A DNA stretch of 64,000 nt, from positions 59,079,793-59,143,792 of the forward strand of contig OX326958.1 in the NCBI GenBank assembly GCA_946800325.1. The letters run 5' to 3'. This document shows positions 49,786 to 62,500 of the stretch, piece after piece. Origin of the DNA: Luzula sylvatica (lineage: Eukaryota; Streptophyta; Magnoliopsida; Poales; Juncaceae). The notes under the pieces were generated by a model that worked only from the letters and a program-made list of their open reading frames with translations, was not told the origin of the DNA and made no database searches. Positions within the stretch are counted from its first letter, which is position 1; each line of letters opens with the position of its first letter. A program made the translations under genes and the position numbers.

Positions 49786-51024
49786 ACAAGATTTTAACGC
49801 TTTGAGGAGTTCAAATAACGTGTTTTTAGATCATTTATATCGTATCTTTTACTACATAACTTTTCACCAAATTTCACAAACACCAAGAAAGTTTGTTTTT
49901 CGATTCAAAACAAGATTTTAACGCTTTGAGGTGTTCAAATAACATGTTTTTAGATCATTTGTGTCGTATCTTTTAGTACATAACTTTTCCCCAAATTTCA
50001 CAAACACTAAGAAAGTTTGTTTTTCAATTCAAAACAAACTTTTAACGCTTTGAGGAGTTCAAATAACGTGTTTTTAGATCATTTGTATCGTATCTTTTAC
50101 TACATAACTTTTCACCAAATTTCACAAACACTAAGAAAGTTTGTTTTTCGATTCAAAACAAGATTTTAAAGCTTTGAGGAGTTCAAATAACGTGTTTCTA
50201 GATCATTTGTTTCGTATCTTTTACTACATAACTTTTCACAAAATTTCACAAACACTAAGAAAGTTTGTTTTTCGATTCGAAACAAGATTTTAACGCTTTG
50301 AAGAGTTCAAATAACGGTTTCTAGATCATTTGTATGGTATCTTTTAGTACATAACTTTTCACCAAATTTCACAAACACTAAGAAAGTTTGTTTTTCGATT
50401 CAAAACAAGATTTGAACGCTTTGAGGAGTTCAAATAACGTGTTTCTGGATCATTAGCATCGTATCTTTTAGTACATAACTTTTCACCAAATTACACAAAC
50501 ACTAAGAAAGTTTGTTTTTCGATTCAAAACAAGATTTTAACGCTTTGAGGAGTTCAAATAACGGGTTTCTAGATCATTTGTATCGTATCTTTTACTACAT
50601 AACTTTTCACCAAATTTCACAAACACTAAGAAAGTTTTTTTTTCGATTCAAAACAAGATTTTAACGCTTTGAGGAGTTCAAATAACGTGTTTTTAGATCA
50701 TTTATATCGTATCTTTTACTACATAACTTTTCACCAAATTTCACAAACACCAAGAAAGTTTGTTTTTCGATTCAAAACAAGATTTTAACGCTTTGAGGTG
50801 TTCAAATAACGTGTTTTTAGATCATTTGTGTCGTATCTTTTAGTACATAACTTTTCACCAAATCTCCCAAACACTAAGAAAGTTCGTTTTTCAATTCAAA
50901 ACAAACATTTAACGCTTTGAGGAGTTCAAATAACGTGTTTTTAGATCATTTGTATCGTATCTTTTACTACAAAACTTTTCACCAAATTTCACAAACACTA
51001 AGAAAGCTTGTTTTTCGATTCAAA
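49786..51024 (+). repeat. 10-monomer HOR unit, copy 1 of 3 (1239 bp)
   Basis: Unit order: TTTATATCG, TTTGTGTCG with TTTCCCC, TTTGTATCG, TTTGTTTCG, the GGTTTCTAG short unit, CTGGATCATTAGCATCG, GGGTTTCTAG, TTTATATCG, TTTGTGTCG with TCTCCC, and the TACAAAAC/AAAGCTTG unit. CTGGATC sits at 50445. Confidence 0.9.
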
Positions 51025-52263
51025 ACAAGATTTTAACGCTTTGAGGAGTTCAAATAACGTGTTTTTAGATCATTTATATCGTATCTTTTACTACATAACT
51101 TTTCACCAAATTTCACAAACACCAAGAAAGTTTGTTTTTCGATTCAAAACAAGATTTTAACGCTTTGTGGTGTTCAAATAACATGTTTTTAGATCATTTG
51201 TGTCGTATCTTTTAGTACATAATTTTTCCCCAAATTTCACAAAGACTAAGAAAGTTTGTTTTTCAATTTAAAACAAACTTTCAACGCTTTGAGGAGTTCA
51301 AATAACGTGTTTTTAGATCATTTGTATCGTATCTTTTAGTACATAACTTTTCACCAAATTTCACAAACACTAAGAAAGTTTGTTTTTCGATTCAAAACAA
51401 GATTTTAAAGCTTTGAGGAGTTCAAATAACGTGTTTCTAGATCATTTGTTTCGTATCTTTTACTACATAACTTTTCACCAAATTTCACAAACACTAAGAA
51501 AGTTTGTTTTTCGATTCGAAACAAGATTTTAACGCTTTGAAGAGTTCAAATAACGGTTTCTAGATCATTTGTATGGTATCTTTTAGTACATAACTTTTCA
51601 CCAAATTTCACAAACACTAAGAAAGTTTGTTTTTCGATTCAAAACAAGATTTGAACGCTTTGAGGAGTTCAAATAACGTGTTTCTGGATCATTAGCATCG
51701 TATCTTTTAGTACATAACTTTTCACCAAATTACACAAACACTAAGAAAGTTTGTTTTTCGATTCAAAACAAGATTTTAACGCTTTGAGGAGTTCAAATAA
51801 CGGGTTTCTAGATCATTTGTATCGTATCTTTTACTACATAACTTTTCACCAAATTTCACAAACACTAAGAAAGTTTTTTTTTCGATTCAAAACAAGATTT
51901 TAACGCTTTGAGGAGTTCAAATAACGTGTTTTTAGATCATTTATATCGTATCTTTTACTACATAACTTTTCACCAAATTTCACAAACACCAAGAAAGTTT
52001 GTTTTTCGATTCAAAACAAGATTTTAACGCTTTGAGGTGTTCAAATAACGTGTTTTTAGATCATTTGTGTCGTATCTTTTAGTACATAACTTTTCACCAA
52101 ATCTCCCAAACACTAAGAAAGTTCGTTTTTCAATTCAAAACAAACATTTAACGCTTTGAGGAGTTCAAATAACGTGTTTTTAGATCATTTGTATCGTATC
52201 TTTTACTACAAAACTTTTCACCAAATTTCACAAACACTAAGAAAGCTTGTTTTTCGATTCAAA
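51025..52263 (+). repeat. 10-monomer HOR unit, copy 2 of 3 (1239 bp)
   Basis: Same ten monomers in the same order, with the CTGGATC marker at 51684. Private changes include CGCTTTGTGG near 51171 and CAATTTAAAAC near 51264. Confidence 0.9.
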
Positions 52264-53502
52264 ACAAGATTTTAACGCTTTGAGGAGTTCAAATAACGTG
52301 TTTTTAGATCATTTATATCGTATCTTTTACTACATAACTTTTCACCAAATTTCACAAACACCAAGAAAGTTTGTTTTTCGATTCAAAACAAGATTTTAAC
52401 GCTTTGAGGTGTTCAAATAACATGTTTTTAGATCATTTGTGTCGTATCTTTTAGTACATAATTTTTCCCCAAATTTCACAAAGACTAAGAAAGTTTGTTT
52501 TTCAATTCAAAACAAACTTTTAACGCTTTGAGGAGTTCAAATAACGTGTTTTTAGATCATTTGTATCGTATCTTTTAGTACATAACTTTTCACCAAATTT
52601 CACAAACACTAAGAAAGTTTGTTTTTCGATTCAAAACAAGATTTTAAAGCTTTGAGGAGTTCAAATAACGTGTTTCTAGATCATTTGTTTCGTATCTTTT
52701 ACTACATAACTTTTCACCAAATTTCACAAACACTAAGAAAGTTTGTTTTTCAATTCGAAACAAGATTTTAACGCTTTGAAGAGTTCAAATAACGGTTTCT
52801 AGATCATTTGTATGGTATCTTTTAGTACATAACTTTTCACCAAATTTCACAAACACTAAGAAAGTTTGTTTTTCGATTCAAAACAAGATTTGAACGCTTT
52901 GAGGAGTTCAAATAACGTGTTTCTGGATCATTAGCATCGTATCTTTTAGTACATAACTTTTCACCAAATTACACAAACACTAAGAAAGATTGTTTTTCGA
53001 TTCAAAACAAGATTTTAACGCTTTGAGGAGTTCAAATAACGGGTTTCTAGATCATTTGTATCGTATCTTTTACTACATAACTTTTCACCAAATTTCACAA
53101 ACACTAAGAAAGTTTTTTTTTCGATTCAAAACAAGATTTTAACGCTTTGAGGAGTTCAAATAACGTGTTTTTAGATCATTTATATCGTATCTTTTACTAC
53201 ATAACTTTTCACCAAATTTCACAAACACCAAGAAAGTTTGTTTTTCGATTCAAAACAAGATTTTAACGCTTTGAGGTGTTCAAATAACGTGTTTTTAGAT
53301 CATTTGTGTCGTATCTTTTAGTACATAACTTTTCACCAAATCTCCCAAACACTAAGAAAGTTCGTTTTTCAATTCAAAACAAACATTTAACGCTTTGAGG
53401 AGTTCAAATAACGTGTTTTTAGATCATTTGTATCGTATCTTTTACTACAAAACTTTTCACCAAATTTCACAAACACTAAGAAAGCTTGTTTTTCGATTCA
53501 AA
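52264..53502 (+). repeat. 10-monomer HOR unit, copy 3 of 3 (1239 bp)
   Basis: Same order again, with the CTGGATC marker at 52923. Private changes include CAATTCGAAAC near 52751 and GAAAGATTG near 52985. Period equality to the base across three copies points to very recent expansion. Confidence 0.9.
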
Positions 53503-56500
53503 ACAAGATTTTAACGCTTTGAGCAGTTCAAATAACGTGTTTTAGATCATTTGTATTGTATCTTTTACTACATAACTATTCACCAAATTTCACAAACACT
53601 AAGAAAGTTTGTTTTTCGATTTCAAAACAGGATTTTAACGCTTTGAGGAGTTCAAATAACGTGTTTTTAGATCATTTGTATCGTATCTTTTAGTACATAA
53701 CTTTTCACCAAATTTTACAAACACTAAGAAAGTTTGTTTTTCGATTCAAAACAATATTTTAAAGCATTGAGGTGTTCAAATAACATGTTTTTAGATCATT
53801 TGTATCGTATCTTTTAGTACATAACTTTTCACCAAATTACACAAACACTAAGAAAGTTTGTTTTTCGATTCAAAACAAGATTTTAACGCTTTGAGGAGTA
53901 CAGATAAAGAGTTTTTAGATGAGGTGTATCGTATCTTTTACTACATAACTTTTTACCAAATTTCAGAAACGCTAAGAAAGTTTGTTTTTCGATTCAAAAC
54001 AAGATTTTAACGCTTTGAGGAGTTCAAATAACATGTTTTTAGATCAGGTGTATCGTATCTTTTACTACATAACTTTTTACCAAATTTCAGAAACGCTAAG
54101 AAAGTTTGTTTTTTCGATTCAAAACAAGATTTTAACGCTTTGAGGAGTTCAAATAACATGTTTTTAGATCAGGTGTATCGTATCTTTTACTACATAACTT
54201 TTTACCAAATTTCAGAAACGCTAAGAAAGTTTGTTTTTCAATTCAAAACAAGATTTTAACGCTTTGAGGAGTACAGATAAAGAGTTTTTAGATGAGGTGT
54301 ATCGTATCTTTTACTACATAACTTTTTACCAAATTTCAGAAACACTAAGAAAGTTTGTTTTTCGATTCAAAACATGATTTTAACGCTTTGAGGAGTTCAA
54401 ATAACGTGTTTTTAGATCATTTGTATCGTATCTTTTACTACATAACTTTTCACCAAATTTCACAAACACTAAGAGACTTTGTTTTTCGATTCAAAACAAG
54501 ATTTTAACGCTTTGAGGTGTTCAAATAACATGTTTTTAGATCAGGTGTATCGTATCTTTTACTACATAACTTTTTACCAAATTTCAGAAACGCTAAGAAA
54601 GTTTGTTTTTCGATTCAAAACAAGATTTTAACGCTTTGAGGAGTTCAAATAACATGTTTTTAGATCATTTGTATCATATCTTTTACTACATAACTTTTCA
54701 GCAAATTTCACAAACACTAAGAAAGTTTGTTTTTCGATTCAAAACAAGATTTTAACGCTTTGAGGAGTTCAAATAACGTGTTTTTAGATCATTTGTATCG
54801 TATCTTTTACTACAAAACTTTTCACCAAATTTCACAAACACTAAGAAAGCTTGTTTTTCGATTCAAAACAAGATTTTTACGCTTTGAGGAGTTCAAATAA
54901 CGTGTTTTTAGATCATTTGTATCGTATCTTTTAGTACATAACTTTTCACCAAATTTCAGAAACACTAAGAATGTGTGTTTTTCGATTCAAAACAAGATTT
55001 TAACGCTTTGAGGAGTTCAAATAACGTGTTTCTAGATCATTTGTATCGTATCTTTTACTACATGACTTTCCACCAAATTTCACAAACACTAAGAAAGTTT
55101 TTTTTTCGATTCAAAACAAGATTTTAACGCTTTGAGGAGTTCAAATAACGTGTTTTTATATCATTTATATCGTATCTTTTACTACATAACTTTTCACCAA
55201 ATTTCACAAACACCAAGAAAGTTTGTTTTTCGATTCAAAACAAGATTTTAACGCTTTGAGGTGTTCAAATAACATGTTTTTAGATCATTTGTGTCGTATC
55301 TTTTAGTACATAACTTTTCCCCAAATTTCTCAAAGACTAAGAAAGTTTGTTTTTCAATTCAAAACAAACTTTGAACGCTTTGAGGAGTTCAAATAACGTG
55401 TTTTTAGATCATTTGCATCGTATCTTTTAGTACATAACTTTTCACCAAATTTCACAAACACTAAGAAAGTTTGTTTTTCGATTCAAAACAAGATTTTAAA
55501 GCTTTGAGGAGTTCAAATAACGTGTTTCTAGATCATTTGTTTCGTATCTTTTACTACATAACTTTTCACCAAATTTCACAAACACTAAGAAAGTTTGTTT
55601 TTCGATTCAAAACAAGATTTTAACGCTTTGAGGAGTTCAAATAACATGTTTTTAGATCAGGTGTATCGTATCTTTTACTACATAACTTTTTACCAAATTT
55701 CAGAAACGCTAAGAAAGTTTGTTTTTCGATTCAAAACAAGATTTTAACGCTTTGAGGAGTTCAAATAACATGTTTTTAGATCAGGTGTATCGTATCTTTT
55801 ACTACATAACTTTTTACCAAATTTCAGAAACACTAAGAAAGTTTGTTTTTCGATTCAAAACAAGATTTTAACGCTTTGAGGAGTTCAAATAACGTGTTTT
55901 TAGATCATTTGTATCGTATCTTTTACTACATAACTTTTCACCAAATTTCACAAACACTAAGAAAGTTTGTTTTTCGATTCAAAACAAGATTTTAACGCTT
56001 TGAGGTGTTCAAATAACATGTTTTTAGATCATTTGTATCGTATCTTTTAGTACATAACTTTTCACCAAATTTCACAAACACTAAGAAATTTTGTTTTTCG
56101 ATTCAAAACAAGATTTTAACGCTTTGAGGATTTCAAATAACGTGTTTCTAGATCATTTGTATCGTATCTTTTACTACATAACGTTTCACCAAATTTCACA
56201 AACACTAAGAAAGTTTGTTTTTCGATTCAAAACATGATTTTAACGCTTTGAGGAGTTCAAATAACGTGTTTTTAGATCATTTGTATCGTATCTTTTACTA
56301 CATAACTTTTCACCAAATTTCACAAACACTAAGAGACTTTGTTTTTCGATTCAAAACAAGATTTTAACGCTTTGAGGTGTTCAAATAACATGTTTTTAGA
56401 TCAGGTGTATCGTATCTTTTACTACATAACTTTTTACCAAATTTCAGAAACGCTAAGAAAGTTTGTTTTTCGATTCAAAACAAGATTTTAACGCTTTGAG

Positions 56501-59500
56501 GAGTTCAAATAACATGTTTTTAGATCATTTGTATCATATCTTTTACTACATAACTTTTCAGCAAATTTCACAAACACTAAGAAAGTTTGTTTTTCGATTC
56601 AAAACAAGATTTTAACGCTTTGAGGAGTTCAAATAACGTGTTTTTAGATCATTTGTATCGTATCTTTTACTACAAAACTTTTCACCAAATTTCACAAACA
56701 CTAAGAAAGCTTGTTTTTCGATTCAAAACAAGATTTTTACGCTTTGAGGAGTTCAAATAACGTGTTTTTAGATCATTTGTATCGTATCTTTCAGTACATA
56801 ACTTTTCACCAAATTTCACAAACACTAAGAATGTGTGTTTTTCGATTCAAAACAAAATTTTAACGCTTTGAGGAGTTCAAATAACGTGTTTCTAGATCAT
56901 TTGTATCGTATCTTTTGCTACATGACTTTCCATCAAATTTCACAAACACTAAGAAAGTTTTTTTTTCGATTCAAAACAAGATTTTAACGCTTTGAGGATT
57001 TCAAATAACGTGTTTCTAGATCATTTGTATCGTATCTTTTACTACATAACGTTTCACCAAATTTCACAAACACTAAGAAAGTTTGTTTTTCGATTCAAAA
57101 CATGATTTTAACGCTTTGAGGAGTTCAAATAACGTGTTTTTAGATCATTTGTATCGTATCTTTTACTACATAACTTTTCACCAAATTTCACAAACACTAA
57201 GAGACTTTGTTTTTCGATTCAAAACAAGATTTTAACGCTTTGAGGTGTTCAAATAACATGTTTTTAGATCAGGTGTATCGTATCTTTTACTACATAACTT
57301 TTTACCAAATTTCAGAAACGCTAAGAAAGTTTGTTTTTCGATTCAAAACAAGATTTTAACGCTTTGAGGAGTTCAAATAACATGTTTTTAGATCATTTGT
57401 ATCATATCTTTTACTACATAACTTTTCAGCAAATTTCACAAACACTAAGAAAGTTTGTTTTTCGATTCAAAACAAGATTTTAACGCTTTGAGGAGTTCAA
57501 ATAACGTGTTTTTAGATCATTTGTATCGTATCTTTTACTACAAAACTTTTCACCAAATTTGACAAACACTAAGAAAGCTTGTTTTTCGATTCAAAACAAG
57601 ATTTTTACGCTTTGAGGAGTTCAAATAACGTGTTTTTAGATCATTTGTATCGTATCTTTTAGTACATAACTTTTCACCAAATTTCACAAACACTAAGAAT
57701 GTGTGTTTTTCGATTCAAAACAAGATTTTAACGCTTTGAGGAGTTCAAATAACGTGTTTCTAGATCATTTGTATCGTATCTTTTACTACATGACTTTCCA
57801 CCAAATTTCACAAACACTAAGAAAGTTTTTTTTTCGATTCAAAACAAGATTTTAACGCTTTGAGGAGTTCAAATAACGTGTTTTTATATCATTTATATCG
57901 TATCTTTTACTACATAACTTTTCACCAAATTTCACAAACACCAAGAAAGTTTGTTTTTCGATTCAAAACAAGATTTTAACGCTTTGAGGTGTTCAAATAA
58001 CATGTTTTTAGATCATTTGTGTCGTATCTTTTAGTACATAACTTTTCCCCAAATTTCTCAAAGACTAAGAAAGTTTGTTTTTCAATTCAAAACAAACTTT
58101 GAACGCTTTGAGGAGTTCAAATAACGTGTTTTTAGATCATTTGCATCGTATCTTTTAGTACATAACTTTTCACGAAATTTCACAAACACTAAGAAAGTTT
58201 GTTTTTCGATTCAAAACAAGATTTTAAAGCTTTGAGGAGTTCAAATAACGTGTTTCTAGATCATTTGTTTCGTATCTTTTACTACATAACTTTTCACCAA
58301 ATTTCACAAACACTAAGAAAGTTTGTTTTTCGATTCAAAACAAGATTTTAACGCTTTGAGGAGTTCAAATAACATGTTTTTAGATAAGGTGTATCGTATC
58401 TTTTACTACATAACTTTTTACCAAATTTCAGAAACGCTAAGAAAGTTTGTTTTTCGATTCAAAACAAGATTTTAACGCTTTGAGGAGTTCAAATAACATG
58501 TTTTTAGATCAGGTGTATCGTATCTTTTACTACATAACTTTTTACCAAATTTCAGAAATACTAAGAAAGTTTGTTTTTCGATTCAAAACAAGATTTTAAC
58601 GCTTTGAGGAGTTCAAATAACGTGTTTTTAGATCATTTGTATCGTATCTTTTACTACATAACTTTTCACCAAATTTCACAAACACTAAGAGACTTTGTTT
58701 TTCGATTCAAAACAAGATTTTAACGCTTTGAGGTGTTCAAATAACATGTTTTTAGATCAGGTGTATCGTATCTTTTACTACATAACTTTTTACCAAATTT
58801 CAGAAACGCTAAGAAAGTTTGTTTTTCGATTCAAAACAAGATTTTAACGCTTTGAGGAGTTCAAATAACATGTTTTTAGATCATTTGTATCATATCTTTT
58901 ACTACATAACTTTTCAGCAAATTTCACAAACACTAAGAAAGTTTGTTTTTCGATTCAAAACAAGATTTTAACGCTTTGAGGAGTTCAAATAACGTGTTTT
59001 TAGATCATTTGTATCGTATCTTTTACTACAAAACTTTTCACCAAATTTGACAAACACTAAGAAAGCTTGTTTTTCGATTCAAAACAAGATTTTTACGCTT
59101 TGAGGAGTTCAAATAACGTGTTTTTAGATCATTTGTATCGTATCTTTTAGTACATAACTTTTCACCAAATTTCACAAACACTAAGAATGTGTGTTTTTCG
59201 ATTCAAAACAAGATTTTAACGCTTTGAGGAGTTCAAATAACGTGTTTCTAGATCATTTGTATCGTATCTTTTACTACATGACTTTCCACCAAATTTCACA
59301 AACACTAAGAAAGTTTTTTTTTCGATTCAAAACAAGATTTTAACGCTTTGAGGAGTTCAAATAACGTGTTTTTATATCATTTATATCGTATCTTTTACTA
59401 CATAACTTTTCACCAAATTTCACAAACACCAAGAAAGTTTGTTTTTCGATTCAAAACATGATTTTAACGCTTTGAGGAGTTCAAATAACGTGTTTTTAGA

Positions 59501-62500
59501 TCATTTGTATCGTATCTTTTACTACATAACTTTTCACCAAATTTCACAAACACTAAGAGACTTTGTTTTTCGATTCAAAACAAGATTTTAACGCTTTGAG
59601 GTGTTCAAATAACATGTTTTTAGATCAGGTGTATCGTATCTTTTACTACATAACTTTTTACCAAATTTCAGAAACGCTAAGAAAGTTTGTTTTTCGATTC
59701 AAAACAAGATTTTAACGCTTTGAGGAGTTCAAATAACATGTTTTTAGATCATTTGTATCATATCTTTTACTACATAACTTTTCAGCAAATTTCACAAACA
59801 CTAAGAAAGTTTGTTTTTCGATTCAAAACAAGATTTTAACGCTTTGAGGAGTTCAAATAACGTGTTTTTAGATCATTTGTATCGTATCTTTTACTACAAA
59901 ACTTTTCACCAAATTTCACAAACACTAAGAAAGTTTGTTTTTCGATTCAAAACAAGATTTTTACGCTTTGAGGAGTTCAAATAACGTGTTTTTAGATCAT
60001 TTGTATCGTATCTTTTACTACATAACTTTTTACCAAATTTCAGAAACGCTAAGAAAGTTTGTTTTTCGATTCAAAACAAGATTTTAACGCTTTGAGGAGT
60101 TCAAATAACATGTTTTTAGATCAGGTGTATCGTATCTTTTACTACATAACTTTTTACCAAATTTCAGAAATACTAAGAAAGTTTGTTTTTCGATTCAAAA
60201 CAAGATTTTAACGCTTTGAGGAGTTCAAATAACGTGTTTTTAGATCATTTGTATCGTATCTTTTACTACATAACTTTTCACCAAATTTCACAAACACTAA
60301 GAAAGTTTGTTTTTCGATTCAAAACAAGATTTTAACGCTTTGAGGTGTTCAAATAACATGTTTTTAGATCATTTGTATCGTATCTTTTAGTACATAACTT
60401 TTCACCAAATTTCACAAACACTAAGAAATTTTGTTTTTCGATTCAAAACAAGATTTTAACGCTTTGAGGATTTCAAATAACGTGTTTCTAGATCATTTGT
60501 ATCGTATCTTTTACTACATAACGTTTCACCAAATTTCACAAACACTAAGAAAGTTTGTTTTTCGATTCAAAACATGATTTTAACGCTTTGAGGAGTTCAA
60601 ATAACGTGTTTTTAGATCATTTGTATCGTATCTTTTACTACATAACTTTTCACCAAATTTCACAAACACTAAGAGACTTTGTTTTTCGATTCAAAACAAG
60701 ATTTTAACGCTTTGAGGTGTTCAAATAACATGTTTTTAGATCAGGTGTATCGTATCTTTTACTACATAACTTTTTACCAAATTTCAGAAACGCTAAGAAA
60801 GTTTGTTTTTCGATTCAAAACAAGATTTTAACGCTTTGAGGAGTTCAAATAACATGTTTTTAGATCATTTGTATCATATCTTTTACTACATAACTTTTCA
60901 GCAAATTTCACAAACACTAAGAAAGTTTGTTTTTCGATTCAAAACAAGATTTTAACGCTTTGAGGAGTTCAAATAACGTGTTTTTAGATCATTTGTATCG
61001 TATCTTTTACTACAAAACTTTTCACCAAATTTCACAAACACTAAGAAAGCTTGTTTTTCGATTCAAAACAAGATTTTTACGCTTTGAGGAGTTCAAATAA
61101 CGTGTTTTTAGATCATTTGTATCGTATCTTTTAGTACATAACTTTTCACCAAATTTCAGAAACACTAAGAATGTGTGTTTTTCGATTCAAAACAAGATTT
61201 TAACGCTTTGAGGAGTTCAAATAACGTGTTTCTAGATCATTTGTATCGTATCTTTTACTACATGACTTTCCACCAAATTTCACAAACACTAAGAAAGTTT
61301 TTTTTTCGATTCAAAACAAGATTTTAACGCTTTGAGGAGTTCAAATAACGTGTTTTTATATCATTTATATCGTATCTTTTACTACATAACTTTTCACCAA
61401 ATTTCACAAACACCAAGAAAGTTTGTTTTTCGATTCAAAACAAGATTTTAACGCTTTGAGGTGTTCAAATAACATGTTTTTAGATCATTTGTGTCGTATC
61501 TTTTAGTACATAACTTTTCCCCAAATTTCTCAAAGACTAAGAAAGTTTGTTTTTCAATTCAAAACAAACTTTGAACGCTTTGAGGAGTTCAAATAACGTG
61601 TTTTTAGATCATTTGCATCGTATCTTTTAGTACATAACTTTTCACCAAATTTCACAAACACTAAGAAAGTTTGTTTTTCGATTCAAAACAAGATTTTAAA
61701 GCTTTGAGGAGTTCAAATAACGTGTTTCTAGATCATTTGTTTCGTATCTTTTACTACATAACTTTTCACCAAATTTCACAAACACTAAGAAAGTTTGTTT
61801 TTCGATTCAAAACAAGATTTTAACGCTTTGAGGAGTTCAAATAACCTGTTTTTAGATCAGGTGTATCGTATCTTTTACTACATAACTTTTTACCAAATTT
61901 CAGAAACGCTAAGAAAGTTTGTTTTTCGATTCAAAACAAGATTTTAACGCTTTGAGGAGTTCAAATAACATGTTTTTAGATCAGGTGTATCGTATCTTTT
62001 ACTACATAACTTTTTACCAAATTTCAGAAACACTAAGAAAGTTTGTTTTTCGATTCAAAACAAGATTTTAACGCTTTGAGGAGTTCAAATAACGTGTTTT
62101 TATATCATTTATATCGTATCTTTTACTACATAACTTTTCACCAAATTTCACAAACACCAAGAAAGTTTGTTTTTCGATTCAAAACAAGATTTTAACGCTT
62201 TGAGGTGTTCAAATAACATGTTTTTAGATCATTTGTGTCGTATCTTTTAGTACATAACTTTTCCCCAAATTTCTCAAAGACTAAGAAAGTTTGTTTTTCA
62301 ATTCAAAACAAACTTTGAACGCTTTGAGGAGTTCAAATAACGTGTTTTTAGATCATTTGCATCGTATCTTTTAGTACATAACTTTTCACCAAATTTCACA
62401 AACACTAAGAAAGTTTGTTTTTCGATTCAAAACAAGATTTTAAAGCTTTGAGGAGTTCAAATAACGTGTTTCTAGATCATTTGTTTCGTATCTTTTACTA

